The notes beneath the pieces were generated by a model. The model saw only the letters and a list, made by a program, of their open reading frames with translations. It made no database searches and was not told the DNA's origin. This document shows positions 22,392 to 33,891 of a DNA stretch of 64,000 nucleotides, piece by piece. The stretch is from Macroventuria anomochaeta (Eukaryota > Ascomycota > Dothideomycetes > Pleosporales > Didymellaceae): contig NW_022985370.1 in NCBI RefSeq assembly GCF_010093625.1, positions 209,232-273,231 on the forward strand, read 5' to 3'. Both the position numbers and the translations under genes were made by a program. The stretch's first letter is position 1; the number at the start of each line of letters is the position of its first letter.

Positions 22392-22767
22392 TAGTTGCTC
22401 TTGATGATAAATTGATTGAATGTTATATATATATTGTAATTTGTATCTGTAAGGATCACACTGCCCTTAGTGGGGGTGTGCTGCTCTATTCACCAACTTC
22501 TCAACATTACTCACGTCCTTCTATTACTTGCAACTCACCCACAAGTGGCCGGATTCAGATGCCCTTATTAGATGGAGACATAATCGATGCATCGCACGAT
22601 AATGGCAATGTTGGTGATCCTGTCGCAAACTGCTACCGTCATTCGGCTGAACCTCCGGCTTCGGCCCAAGCTCTATCGATAAGGAAATTCAGACTCATGC
22701 CCTGCAAATGCCTCATTGACAGTTTCTTCTTACGTTCTTTTCGCTTGTAAGATACCCAGCATATACA
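22392..22767. other. Intergenic, AT-rich near the tRNA
   Basis: Upstream of tRNA-Met (minus) and of ARG8 (plus); contains TTATATATATATTG at about 22422. Possible promoter elements; nothing else seen. Confidence 0.5.
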
Positions 22768-24330
22768 ATGGCATTTCGGATTGTTTCTAGGCGGGTGTGC
22801 GCTTCGCTGCGTGCGCCCCGTGTGAATTGCGTTCCAACTCGGTTTGCTTCGTCGGCAGCGGCAGCGGTGCAGGGCTCAAGTCTGCCTCAGGATGTTAAGG
22901 ACTCGATAGCTGTATGGGTCTTCGGGCCATGTGTGAACAGCTTCAATCGCTAATTTCAAACAGCGCGACTCGACATTGGCGACCCCGGACCCTCCAGCGG
23001 GCTCAAAAACCGCCGGCCTCGTTGACCAGCAGTTACCGTACATGGTCCCGACTTATGTCCGCCCTCCGCCGATGTTCGAGAAGGGCGAGGGTTGCTATAT
23101 GTGGGATGTTGAGAACAGGAAGTACCTAGACTTCACGGCTGGTATTGCGGTCAACGCTCTCGGGCATTGCGATGCTGGTGTTGCGGAGGTCATTGCTCAG
23201 CAGGTACAAATGACCACCCTTAACGAATGTTTGAATAGCTACCGACTATTTTGTAGGCCAAGCAGCTGATGCACACCTCCAACCTCTACCACAACCCTCA
23301 CACCGGCCTCCTCTCGAAACAGCTCATCCAGCTCACACACGCGACCGGCGGCTTTGCCAGCGCAACCAAGACATTCATCTGCAACAGCGGTTCTGAGGCC
23401 AACGAGGCTGCTATCAAGTTCGCGCGCAAGACCGGCAAGTCTCTGCAGCCAGATGGCAGCAAGCATGAGATTGTCTCCTTCCACAACTCCTTTCACGGCA
23501 GGACTATGGGAAGCTTGAGCGCCACACCGAACCCCAAATACCAGGCGCCCTTCTCTCCCATGGTCCCAGGCTTCAAGTACGGAACATACAACGACATCGA
23601 GGGCATCAACAGCCTGGTCACAGAATCGACATGCGGTGTCATCATCGAGCCCATCCAAGGAGAGGGAGGCATCAACGTCGCAACGCCTGAATTCCTACTC
23701 GCCCTCCGTAAGCGCTGCACAGAAGTCGGCGCTGTCTTGATATACGATGAGATTCAAAGCGGTCTTGGCCGTACAGGTACCTTCTGGGCACACGCCATGT
23801 TCCCCAAGGAGGCTCACCCAGACATCGTCACCACGGCCAAGGCCCTCGGCAACGGCTTCCCCATCGGTGCTACCATCGTCAACGACTTCGTCTGCGACCA
23901 CATCAAGACCGGCGACCACGGCACAACATTCGGTGGTAACCCGCTCGGCAGCCGCGTGGCGTCCTACGTCCTGTCTCGTCTCTCATCGCCTGAGATCCTG
24001 GACGCCATTCCAGCAAAGGAGCAAACATTCCGCAAGCACTTCGATGCCCTGCGCCAGCAGTATCCGACTCAGATCAACGAGGTCCGCGGCAAGGGTCTGA
24101 TTCTTGGTCTCCAGCTCAACGCTGATCCTACGGAGATCCTTACAGCTGCTCGTGAGCGTGGGTTGCTCATCATCACTTGCGGTACCAACACACTGCGATT
24201 TGTGCCTCCTCTGACGATCACCGAGGCTGAGATCGAGGAAGGTATGCAGATCCTGAGCCAGGCGATGAAGAGCGTATGGGTCAAGGGCGAGGAGGTAGAG
24301 GGCACAGATGGGCAGCAGGAGATGCGATAG
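22768..24330 (+). CDS. ARG8: Acetylornithine aminotransferase, mitochondrial
   Basis: join(22768..22911,22964..23203,23257..24330), 485 aa. Both introns are about 52 nt, phase 0. The first 30 residues (MAFRIVSRRVCASLRAPRVN) form an Arg-rich amphipathic mitochondrial presequence. The class-III aminotransferase fold shows FICNSGSEANEAAIKFARKT, SFHNSFHGRTMGSLSATPNP, LIYDEIQSGLGRTGTFWAH and TTAKALGNGFPIGATIVND with the PLP lysine, followed by GDHGTTFGGNPLGSRVA. It converts N-acetylglutamate semialdehyde to N-acetylornithine in arginine synthesis in the mitochondrial matrix. Length and motifs match the family. Confidence 0.95.
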
Positions 24331-24812
24331 TGTGCGATACTGTCTATTCAGTATGGCGCACCCTGGTTTGTTGATTTCACATATTGAGCGATAGAGCGAA
24401 ATGTACCCTTCGACCATGTCATCTTGTTTGCGGAGCTTTTTGGACAGCGGACATTGGCTGTCAGAAATATTTTCTTGTTGCGGTGGTGCATATTGGCGCC
24501 GCAGCTCGTTACTGCCAAATTTCTCAATTGAACGAGCCATCAGGTAAGAAACAGTCGCGCACACCAGCGTCTGATGAAGAGCGAGACTCGTTGCCTTTCA
24601 TGGTACTCTGAGTTGCTACTGCTGCGCAGGGTGCCGTACTTGCGCTGCTACCTTCACATGTGTGCTTCTTCCTCTTCTTCTGGAATTCTCGTGAAGACGA
24701 GGGTGCATGAATGTGCAGAAACAGTCATGCATACGGGCATTGGTACGTGGCCCACCAGAAGCCTTATTGTCCTGAATGCGGTTAGAGCAAGAAGGACTCA
24801 GTTCTCAAGAAG
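24331..24812. other. Intergenic, with a coding-like tract at its end
   Basis: Mostly non-coding. At about 24744-24812 the frame of the next gene reads YVAHQKPYCPECG, a TAG (24783-24785), then SKKDSVLKK. The next gene may therefore once have started farther upstream. Confidence 0.45.
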
Positions 24813-25205
24813 ATGCCCTGGGACTTGGACATGAAAGGCAGGAACGCTGGCTTCGTTCTCTTTCGCACAAACACCAGCTGGCTTCCAGGCATCGAGTCGA
24901 CGCCCACTGGCGAAGAAATTGCTATTTCTCAAGATGGAAACGGAACGTACAGGGTATACCATCCTTCGCGCATGTAGATACTGCTACGTGCTCAGTTCCT
25001 TATGTTTTCTGAGGAGGAATTGTGGCAGTACTGCTCGCGTCCTGTCTTCATTGAAGATCTGACTGAGACTGAGCAACTTGTCAACCTCGTACGCCAGCAC
25101 AGAGGGACGGTTGGAGATGGCCACGGACACACTGTTGATGCCGGAGCTGTATTTGTCCCAGAGGGTAGCAACGCAGACAACGCCATCATTGTCGATGAGG
25201 ACTAG
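24813..25205 (+). CDS. Small unknown protein
   Basis: Predicted join(24813..24953,24996..25205), 116 aa. The 42-nt intron is GTATAC...CTCAG, phase 0. Exon 1 reads MPWDLDMKGRNAGFVLFRTN and exon 2 FLMFSEEELWQYCSRPVFIE, ending in an acidic tail (NAIIVDED). Composition is clearly coding. Upstream in the same frame lies a Cys-pair (CPEC) behind a TAG, which may be a remnant of a lost zinc-ribbon N-terminus or an untranslated leader. Family not recognised. It could be a shortened pseudogene. Confidence 0.5.
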
Positions 25206-25374
25206 TTGCAAGGCCGGAACAGAGACGGTGGAGGAACCGACACGGATCAAATGAGCATGCCCAGAGAGACCAGTGTCCTGCAGGGTGACAGTATCAGTAC
25301 ATTATAACCCCGAAGAAATGAGCTACTCCTTGCTTTCCGTCGTTTGACATCGTGACCGTTCTCTTGGATCCTCT

Positions 25375-26334
25375 CTACCACTCAATAACCCTCTCATCCC
25401 TCCAAAACTCCTCTGTTTTACCTCCAATATCCATCATCGCCAACAACACCGGCGTCTGCGCGCCCGCATCCGGGGTCTTCGTCCCATTCCCCTTCGTCAT
25501 ATCCGTATTCACATAGCCCGGACAACACGCGTTAATCAGCCTCTTACTCCCAGCCTCCTTCTCCCTTCTCGCCAACGCTTTCGTACCCCCAATACACCCC
25601 GCCTTGCTGACCGCATACGCCGCGCTCGGAAACCCGGCCTCTTTCTCCCGCCCTTGCTCCACGGCGGACGCGAAGTCGCGCATGATGGCCGTCACATCGT
25701 CCTCGAATTCGGCGGAGAGGAAGCGCTGCCGGATGGAGGGCGAGTATTTGGACAGCGCGCCAGAGGAGGAAGCGACATTTACGATGCGACCAGTGGGTTT
25801 GAGGAGGGGAAGGAAGGTGTGGGAGGCGAGGAGGGTGTTGTAGTAGTTTGAGTGGAGAGTTTCTTTGACGATGTTTGAGTCTAGCGCTGTCAGTGGATGC
25901 AAGCTCGTGTGTCTTTGGGAGGGAAGGTACCGAAGCCGTTTAGAGCGATGCCGGCGTTGTTGATGACAAAGTCGATCCCCTCGGTGTGCGAATCCTTTAG
26001 GTGCTTTGCGAGATCTTTGATACTCGATTCGTCTGTGATATCTAGGTGATGGTACTTGATCTCAGCAAGACCGCCGTCCGCTTTCAGTGCTTTCGCTTGC
26101 TTCAATTGCGAGTCCTGCTCGAGCTGCTTCACTGCAGCTTCTCCCCTGCCTTTGTCACGGGCTGTGAGATAGATAAGGAAGGGACCATTGTTGATAGGCG
26201 ACTTCGGGTACTGGAGTGCCAGTTGGCGGACTATCGCGAGGCCAACGCCCTAAAAGTGTCAGTTGTGTCGATAGATGGGACGAACAAGGTACCTTATTCG
26301 CACCAGTAACAACGCCAGTTCTGCTGTAAGACAT
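25375..26334 (-). CDS. Short-chain dehydrogenase, carbonyl-reductase (CBR1) like
   Basis: complement(join(25375..25880,25931..26249,26293..26334)), 288 aa. The first exon is only 14 codons (MSYSRTGVVTGANK), and the GTACCT donor splits the Rossmann motif TGANKGVG. Later motifs: LTARDKGRGEAAVKQLEQD, HHLDITDESSIKDLAKHL, FVINNAGIAL (NNAG), GRIVNVASSSGALSK, and the catalytic Tyr/Lys in SAAYAVSKAGCIG. The C-terminus CCPGYVNTDMTKGNGTKTP is typical of carbonyl reductases. It should reduce carbonyl compounds with NADPH in the cytosol; substrate unknown. Confidence 0.93.
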
Positions 26335-26572
26335 GTTGATTGAGCTTTTGTCAAGTGATCGTGAAATGAGAACAAATGGGAGTCGCCATTATTGTAGTCA
26401 AATGCGTTCCCCACTCTTGCTGTTCGTTCATTAATCATCATCGAAGCTCCCGGCTTTAAGGTCAGGAACGCTCATGACGTCACGCAGTCTATTTCGCGCT
26501 CTCCAAGTCCTTGACGCAAATTAAAACCAATTTTGATGTACATTATAGTGGATGTTATGCAATTAATATTTC

Positions 26573-26691
26573 ACATACGACCATAGGATGTTGAAAGCAA
26601 GGCTTCCCGTTCGCTCAGCCCTATTTAAGCAACATACCGGCGGATTAGTAGTTAGGTGGGTGACCACTAGCGAATCCCCGCTGTCGTATGT
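26573..26691 (+). rRNA. 5S rRNA gene, copy 1
   Basis: About 119 nt beginning ACATACGACCATAGG and ending with CCGCTGTCGTATGT. The ends pair with each other, and the internal control region TAGTTAGGTGGGTGACCAC is intact. A T9 terminator follows. Fungal 5S genes are often dispersed in Pezizomycotina. It lies at the left border of the retroelement island. Confidence 0.93.
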
Positions 26692-26998
26692 TTTTTTTTG
26701 TTTCCTGTAGCCCGGCTTCTACCTGCCGTTGCATAAACACCAAACTGAAAACAAGCTTCTGGTCTATATGCTTTACGGCATGCCAACCTCCAACAAAATC
26801 ATGCTGTTGACTACAATGTTTCGTTGGCCCCCACCTTCTGATCGTACATTCCTGTTGATGTCGTACTTTAAGCAAAGCTCGTAAGCACTATTCTATTGGT
26901 TCTCGGGGATGAATACGGTAACAGGATTCTGATAGGGGTTGATTGCAATGAGGAGTACAGATATGATCTGTCTGTCTCGAAAGCAGGGGTGACAATAA

Positions 26999-28037
26999 GT
27001 GTACCAGCAGCTACTAGGGTCACTGGCCTATATATCGACCTTCACAAGACCTGATGTGTCAGGAGCACACGCAGTCTCAGCACGCCACCTACAGAACCCT
27101 GGACAGAAGCATCTAGCAACTGTAAGGCATGTGTGGAGATACCTGATCGGTACCAAATACCTTGCTATCGGAGCGTGTAAACGATCAAGGAACAACACAA
27201 CGTACATCAACCAATTCAACGACCCGTCAACATTCTACAGAGCTTCTGATGCAGCATTTGCTGACGATGGGGAGTCCTGACAGAGCTCGTACGAATACCT
27301 GTTCAAGCTGTACGGAATGTGTATCGATTGGAAGGCAACACGTCAATGATCAGTCACAAAGTCTACCACAGAAGCAGAGCTGGTAGCCCTGTCAGTAGCA
27401 GGAGGAGAGATGGAGTGGTGGAACAGAGTGTTCAAACACATTCAGCCCAGATGTGAGACCTGTCATCTACTGTGACAATGAACAGACTGTAGGCATAGTG
27501 TCAGAGGGAGTGAAGATATCCACCGATCGCCATCTGTTTGCTAGCGGTCCGTTGCAGTGTTTGCTGACGGTCCACTGCACTGATTGTCCAGCTCATTCGG
27601 TTAGCTCGGTTTGCTTCCCCAACCCTTCACTGCTATCCCCTTCTACTATATAGTCTCAATCGATTCTAGCCAATAGCTCTTAAGATCAATCAACACAATC
27701 CACTCACTTCAACACATAGTCACAAAACAGGAGGACAGACTACACACAAAGCTACGCCACGTTGATACTCATCAGCTGTGGATCAGGCAGGAGGTACAGC
27801 ACAACCGTCTACACGTTTTCTGGTGTCAAACTGCAGACATGCCAGCAGACGGACTCACAAAGACTTTAGTACGACAGAAACATCACAAGTTTGTGGAACA
27901 GCTTGGTCTGGAGAGTGTAGAACGTTACGTTGTAGGACGTTCACAGGACGCTAAGATACCAGATCCAGCAGGACTCACAGGATGGTACTGACAAGTATAG
28001 TTCAGCTTTGTTGCTCACGGCAGCTGGGGGGGGGGGG
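26999..28037 (+). mobile_element. Truncated Ty1/copia retrotransposon body (RT end to RNase H)
   Basis: Only the 3' part of pol remains. It starts with YQQLLGSLAYISTFTRPDVS (end of reverse transcriptase), followed by RNase H blocks (STTEAELVALSVAGGEMEWW, VIYCDNEQTVGI, LRHVDTHQLWIRQEVQ, TADMPADGLTK). At least two in-frame TGA codons interrupt it (near 27278 and 27347), as does a nested solo LTR at 27499-27714. A polypurine tract of 12 G (28026-28037) directly precedes the 3' LTR. The 5' part and 5' LTR are missing. Inactive. Confidence 0.92.
27499..27714 (+). mobile_element. Solo LTR, family B copy 1 (nested in copia RNase H)
   Basis: 216 bp starting TGTCAGAGGGAGTG and ending CTTCAACA, flanked by perfect 5-bp duplications CATAG (27494-27498 and 27715-27719). 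Removing the LTR and one CATAG restores the RNase H frame, which fixes the borders. Confidence 0.9.
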
Positions 28038-28233
28038 TGTTGTGGTATCAATCGGTCCGTACAAGACCCGATTGCCCTTGGTTGGACTGTTATGGACTAG
28101 CACGTTCCAGGCACAGTATATATCGTCTCCTCCTAGCTAGATAGCAATTCAGCGCAGTATTCCATCAACCCGATAGTCCTACGTTATCGTTTACCGTAGC
28201 TATCAGTATAGTACAGCGCCCCACGCCGCCACA
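28038..28233 (+). mobile_element. LTR family A, 3' LTR of the copia remnant
   Basis: 196 bp, TGTTGTGGTATCAATCGG to CGCCGCCACA, directly after the G-rich polypurine tract. It matches the two other family A copies, including ATAGTCCTACGTTATCGTTT. Confidence 0.9.
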
Positions 28234-28765
28234 GTTATACTGCCGGAGGCTATAGCGAAAGCGGCGGCGACAACGACGGTGGCAGCGATGACGACAGCGC
28301 CGGCGGCAGTATAAGATGCAGTGATAGCAACGGGAAGGACCGAACGAGCGTTAACAGAAAGATGGATCTACCGCCGTATCTTGTCATGGTGAGAGAGACG
28401 CAGATCTGTCTGTCAGCACATCACGGCGTTTGATTGACATAGGGAGAGGATGTAGGGGGCTTGCAACTCCGCTGTGAAAAGTCTCCCCTTGCTGTCTGCT
28501 ACCTAGACCACTTCGTCCTTGAAGGGCTGCCATAGTGTTATCAAGAACTTGATTCAGGTGCGGTCCTGTCGATGTGCGTCCTTTCGTTCGTTCACTAGTT
28601 TGGTTCATAGCCTCACAGGCCAGGTTTAGTTGCATTCTGGTCAGGACGGATGAGACGAGTTTTTCAGCAAAGATTCTAATCCATCAAGGTGATATAACCT
28701 AGCATTTGAACCAGAGTTTATCAGAAGATTTACAAAGTTCTTCTACAGCGACATACGTACATACG
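28234..28765. other. Island spacer
   Basis: A short GGC/GAC-rich stretch (28255-28310) and an 83-codon minus ORF (28384-28635) without recognisable content. Confidence 0.4.
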
Positions 28766-28770
28766 CAATT

Positions 28771-28950
28771 TGTCACGGTTTAGGATGCTCCTGCCTGTTG
28801 TACATCACGTGCCATGAGAGTGACTGCCACGTCACACTAGCGTTGTTTACAGCTACTCACCTATATATACTGTCCTTAGCTTCACCCAATACAACCTCAG
28901 TTCAATCCTTCAATATTTCCGCACATGCGTACTCTTCACGCTCCCCGACA
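28771..28950 (+). mobile_element. Solo LTR, family C copy 1
   Basis: 180 bp, TGTCACGGTTTAGG to CTCCCCGACA, with perfect target-site duplication CAATT on both sides (28766-28770, 28951-28955). It ends only about 40 bp from the AAA+ gene stop. Confidence 0.92.
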
Positions 28951-28992
28951 CAATTTGAACAGCTCTGACCTAGCCAATGTACCCACAACCGA

Positions 28993-31119
28993 TCATTCGT
29001 CAGTGATAGTGTTCTGATTTGCAATTCTTGAGTTCGTCTTGTCCAAGTCCGAGCGGAAGGAAGTGGTTGATTCCACTGCTCTCATAAGGTTTTCTCGCGT
29101 TACCATAGGATATCCAAGCAACTGAGCGCACATGAACACATTTCGAATGTCCCTTCCTGTGAACTTCGCGTTTATCAACGTGGTTTTAGAGTATTTAAAC
29201 CATTCGTCAATACTCGCACGCTCTTCCTCGGTGCAGTTCGCGTCATTCAGCTGTTCGCGAAAGTTTTCCCATATCTGCACAACCGCATCTTCGCGAAGCT
29301 CGCGAAATCGCACTGCGTAATGAATGCGGGATTGCACGGCGTAATCTACTGAAACGATACGATTTGTAGTCATGATCAGCACCCCACGAAAGTACTCTAA
29401 CTCTCTCAGGAGAACGGATACGAGTGCGTTCTGTGCGAGTTCTGCACGCTTGCGAACCTGTAGGAACACATCTGCCTCATCCCTATGTCATGTTAGCGGA
29501 TAGGTCGGACGAGAAGCGTCAGAGGGGCTTACAGAAGTAACAATGCACCCCATGAAGATGCCATATGGAAGTAGCGCTTGAAGACTTCACTGACCTGACC
29601 TGCGTTGTTGTGTTCGAAATCGGACGCATCAATTCGTAACATTCGACGTTGTAAAGATCTTGCCAGGGTTTCTGCAGTCATTGTTTTTCCGACTCCTGGA
29701 ACCCCTGATACGATATTATCATCCGTGATTATGGACCCAAACTTCGCTCGACGTACCATGTAGTAATATGACTAAACCCTCTCCTTTACCTGGTGTAGGA
29801 TCCTGAATGTTTGCAGCACGGCTGTTTTCATTGGCCTCACGTTTGAAGTAAGCAGACACCATTGCGTTTATGTTGACTTTGTCCTGCTTCGTAAGAGAAA
29901 GATTATTCCAGGCGGCACCAGGATGCTCTTCTTGATACCGAGTGACTGTACCAATGAGAACCTGACCCCATTCTTTGCGGCTGATGAGGTATCCGTGTAG
30001 TCGGGGAGGGAGGAGAGCGTAGACGTTGATATGTTTGCCAACATCCAAATTGCCCGTTTTGAATGACTCTTCGAAAGGTATGCGCAATTCATGCAGACCA
30101 CATAATGCGCAGTCGCATGGCTTGACAGGCATGGATCTCATCATCCCAAGACGGTGATAAGAACTCGGAGAATATCGTCTACACATTGCAGCATCAATGA
30201 TGATCTCGTGAGGACGGTCCCTGCTTGTGTATATCTCCATGGGCTGCTTGCTAAATTCCAAAGTGAACCTTCCAGAGAGATCCCTGTGGACATCGTCGAA
30301 GAGATTGGCAGGGATAGAAAAAAAACTGGAAGACTGGTACAGTGGCATCGGTTGTGTAACACTGCAGTACCTCCAGAACTCCTTCCCTCTCTCAATCAAT
30401 TGTTCTCGCAGTTTCTCTGGGTCCGAAAACAACTCCACAGGATAGCAAGGAAGATCGGTGACCGATTTAACACCTTGGTAGCTTCGAATTGTAAACTCGT
30501 AGTAGAGTCGTACCAAATCATTGCCGTCCCAGCCATAGGCCCAGCATACGACAGTGAAGGTATCATCCCGGAAATTATGCCTGTGGACCACAAAGATTTG
30601 CGGGCTCTCCTCGAACGGCCAGCCTACTATGTATGATCCAGGTTTGAAGAGGAACCAAACGTCGTCGTATCGTAATGCTTGCTCGTTTCTCAGAGAGTCT
30701 TGTGCTCGAACGAAATCCGACTCAATGTACTGGACATCGTTCAAGAGTTGTCGCAGGACCTGTCGAGCTGCTTGATCCCGGTTTTCACGTGCTTTAGAGA
30801 CTTGATCGAGGTCTTCGAAGCAATGTAGTAGTAGTTTGTTGGTTGTTTGCACCACGACAGGAAGCTTCTTCCATATTGAAGCTCTCTCATGCTCTATCAT
30901 GTTCCACATGACGCTTGTCATCAGATCAAGAAGTGACTTCGATCTGATTTCAAGAAGTGTGTTTTCTCTGCTGCGAATGGAACCATCTTGATTCTTGCTC
31001 CAATATGTAGTGTGAATGTAGGGTGGGTCTTTGTACTGATACTCCCTATCATCCATAGGTCGTGTGCTGTCATGTGGTCTGTATTTTCCAGATTCATCCT
31101 TCTCGAAATCCAGGTACAT
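28993..31119 (-). CDS. AAA+ ATPase with DUF7025-like N-terminal region
   Basis: complement(join(28993..29482,29533..29704,29757..31119)), at least 674 aa. The two introns (GTACGT...ATCAG, GTAAGC...CATAG) restore the ATPase core exactly. The N-terminal 400 residues have WFLFKPGSYIVGW, VVCWAYGWDGNDLVRLYYEF and LPCYPVELF, as in fungal DUF7025/AAA proteins. The Walker A motif VPGVGKT is split by intron 1, and the Walker B motif ALLLLDEADVF by intron 2. Sensor-1 MTTNR and an Arg in VQSRIHYAVRF follow. An upstream in-frame ATG is missing; coding-like sequence at about 31430-31300 (DADDERFQKIINTRASQL) suggests one or two more 5' exons. Role unknown; relatives are abundant in filamentous fungi, sometimes in variable loci. 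Confidence 0.87.
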
Positions 31120-32169
31120 GGATCTGCTAATACTGTCTTTAGCCGATACTGCTGGACAGAGGGCTGGAATGGATCCGTCTCGGACGTTATGTATGTGTAG
31201 GGATGGTTCAGCTTCAGGTTCCGCATACGTCTGCTCCGTTGAGCCGGTGGATCTATCCAGGACTGTGGAGAGATTGCATTTTGGGTTCTCATGAGTGATA
31301 CTCTGATGGAACGTCAGAAAAGTTCAAAGAATCGGTTCGAAGTTGACTTGCACGAGTATTGATGATCTTCTGGAAGCGCTCATCATCCGCGTCGATATTT
31401 TGGGATTGTCTGTTGACAGTCTGTGTGCTATTTTAGTACCGATGTGCATAAAAGACGTGACAGACACACATCGATTTCCATGGCTTGCAATAGCATCCGC
31501 GATAGTTTAACTAAGTATGTAAGCGTGGTATAGCAGAAACTGGGCATGCTCTTCCGGAGAGGCTGACATTGACGGACTCTGTGCTGATTATTACACAGGG
31601 CGCAGAGATGAAAGTATTTCGACCAAGTAGGGAATCAACTGCAGGTTTCTTTCGAGAATTCTTATGTCCATATGCGCCTTATGAGTAGTATATCATTCCA
31701 ATCACAAGCTTTCCACAAGTACAACCGGTGAAACGGTACAGGATGTCAATACTTCAACAATTCCATACCTGCAGCTGTGGTTGTGACGATAGGCTGAGAG
31801 CGACGCTTATTGCCAACAAGTGGCCTTCCCAGTGGCTGACCGTCCAAACACAAGTTAAGCGATTCAACCGGTGAGCTGTTACGGCCGGGATGCTATCATA
31901 TTACAGGGATGCAGAGATACATGCATACCCTGCTGTCATGACAAGGCTCACAGTGGTTTTCTGACCTATCATAAGATATGCAGATCTCTACGCGCCGTGC
32001 TGAGCCACCACCAAAAGAAACTGGCCGGACCGGTCTAGCGCTTCGAGCGGCGAGGTTATGCATCATCTATACACAGCCTTGTATAATTGTCACGAAGGTT
32101 TAAGGTCTTGATTGCTGAGCTGACTTCTAAAGTTGCGATACCTATCAACTTGATTTCGCAACCTCCACG
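31120..32169. other. Divergent intergenic region with a likely 5' exon
   Basis: Between the AAA+ and DUF7708-like genes. Minus-strand coding-like sequence at about 31430-31300 probably belongs to the AAA+ gene. The rest (31500-32169) shows no supported feature. Confidence 0.5.
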
Positions 32170-33838
32170 ATGACCAATCAATACGACGAGTTTCTGGGCC
32201 ATATGTGGGAAGAGATCAAGAAGGAATTTAGTGCACAAGACATCCATAGAATTCGGGAGATAAGAGACAGGACAGATCTGGAATCTTTCGTGGCGGACGT
32301 TTGTACTCAAAGTCATGACTATACGTGTCAACCACGTTCCAAAACCTCTAAGATAAAGGTGCGCTTGCAGCACGCTTGTGTTAAGTTTTCTGAGTTCTTG
32401 GAGTGCTATACCGGGATAGCGGAGTTGGCAAAAGGGATACATCCAAAGGGAGGGTCGCTTGGGTACGGGGTTGTTTCTGTGCTATTGATGGTCTGAGATC
32501 ACCTTTCATCGCTTTAATGTTCACTTGGATTGAAGATGCTAACTTCACCAGATCGTAAGGAACAAAGACGATCGTGAGAACCTCATCTCTCTATACCTCG
32601 AGCATGCGACGAGATATCTGCAAGATCTCGTCGAATGGCAAAACATTTACCTTTGTCCAGCCCGTCCAGCTCTCGCAGTAGCTATATTAGAAATATACAA
32701 GGATATCTTCCGTTTCTGTATAGATACCTGGAAGTACTATACTGGCTGCTCCGCCCGTAAGTGTTCCAATCCTTCATGCATGTTTAATATACTAAGAACA
32801 AGCAGGGAGATGGTTGAAAGGATTGCGACCGGCAAAATACAGTACCCAACCCGGTTTAGACAAGCTGAATACCAGCGTGAAAAGGCTCGAAGTGGAAGCG
32901 ACAAAACTCTTGCACGCGCAGACGATAGAGACAAAGATCAACTTGGAAGCCATAACAAGGAATCAAGAAAGTAAGATCTCGAAGCACTTCAAATTCCTGA
33001 TTCATGCTGACATATCAAAGCGGAGCGACGCTCTGAATGGCAGCACATGTGCAACTTGACGCGACATCAGCTCGAATGTTCAAATAAGGGCGAAGTGGAT
33101 ACTCGCCTTCGAGCTCTGGAAGAAGAGGCGCAAAGCCTAGTGATTGCTGATAGCGATACGTACGACACAATGCAGCCAGGCAACTTGAGTGTTCTCCAGG
33201 TGCATCGAGAGTACAAGAGCTGGCGCGATAGTATTTGTGGCGGAATACTCTATATTTTGGCACTCAACCATCCAGATGCTGATTCTACAAACTCGCTTTG
33301 GCTGTCGCTTGCTATGTCCGAGTTTGCTTCGAGCACGAGACAAGAGGATCGCAAAGTCATTTTCTATGCGGTTGAGAATGTTCGGGACACTCCTTGTAGC
33401 ATGATGTCATACATTATATGCGAAATCCTAGAATGGGATATGGACTTCTTTGCTGAACACAAGCATTTGGTTCAAACAAGGAGTGTAACTGGAGCATTGT
33501 CGAAAGAACATATTCTCCACGTTGCTACGGAGCTCCTGGATCGGTGGGGCAGATCTCATCCCGACGAACAATTCTACCTAGTGATTGATAGAGTCGACAG
33601 ATGGCTGCGAAACGATAGTGACTTGGCCAAGGGACAGTGGAAGGAAGCCATAGAAACTCTCTTTGAGTGGGTCAGTAACTCAAAGGTTCTGAAGATTTGC
33701 ATGCTTGCGGAACAAAGCCGATGGGGGAGAAACGTAAACGACATCATGCGCCTGATCTGCACCCGTTGGCAATTGAGAGAAGCATTCTGGAACACCGGGT
33801 GCCTACGGCAGGGTGATTCGTTCGATCTCGAAACCTGA
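32170..33838 (+). CDS. DUF7708-like fungal protein with degenerate NTPase-like region
   Basis: join(32170..32490,32552..32756,32806..32970,33021..33838), 502 aa. All four exons join in frame with GT-AG introns of 48-61 nt. The N-terminal domain (about 10-190) has FSEFLECYTGIAELAKGIHP, GYGVVSVLLMV and YLEHATRYLQDLVEW, as in DUF7708 domains at the front of fungal STAND proteins. A coiled-coil (KLNTSVKRLEVEATKLLHAQ) follows. The C-terminal part has KVIFYAVENVRDTPCSMMSY and a Walker-B-like YLVIDRVDRW, but no P-loop that I can find. It ends without the usual repeats, 54 bp before a solo LTR. It may be a truncated NLR-like protein. Divergent partner is the AAA+ gene. Confidence 0.82.
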
Positions 33839-33891
33839 TAATACCAATAACAACGGTCACTATCTGTTGGGACACATTTGCTGTTCTCTAA

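Noticed and set aside
7029..26334. Secondary-metabolite gene cluster
   Set aside because: An MFS transporter, a dehydrogenase and an SDR are present, but there is no backbone synthase or pathway regulator and housekeeping genes lie between them.
27499..27540. Copia-derived flank carried along with a mobile repeat (transduction)
   Set aside because: At first the shared sequence GAGGGAGTGAAGATATCCAC looked like copia coding DNA moved with family B. The CATAG and CTATC duplications show that it is simply the first part of the family B LTR.
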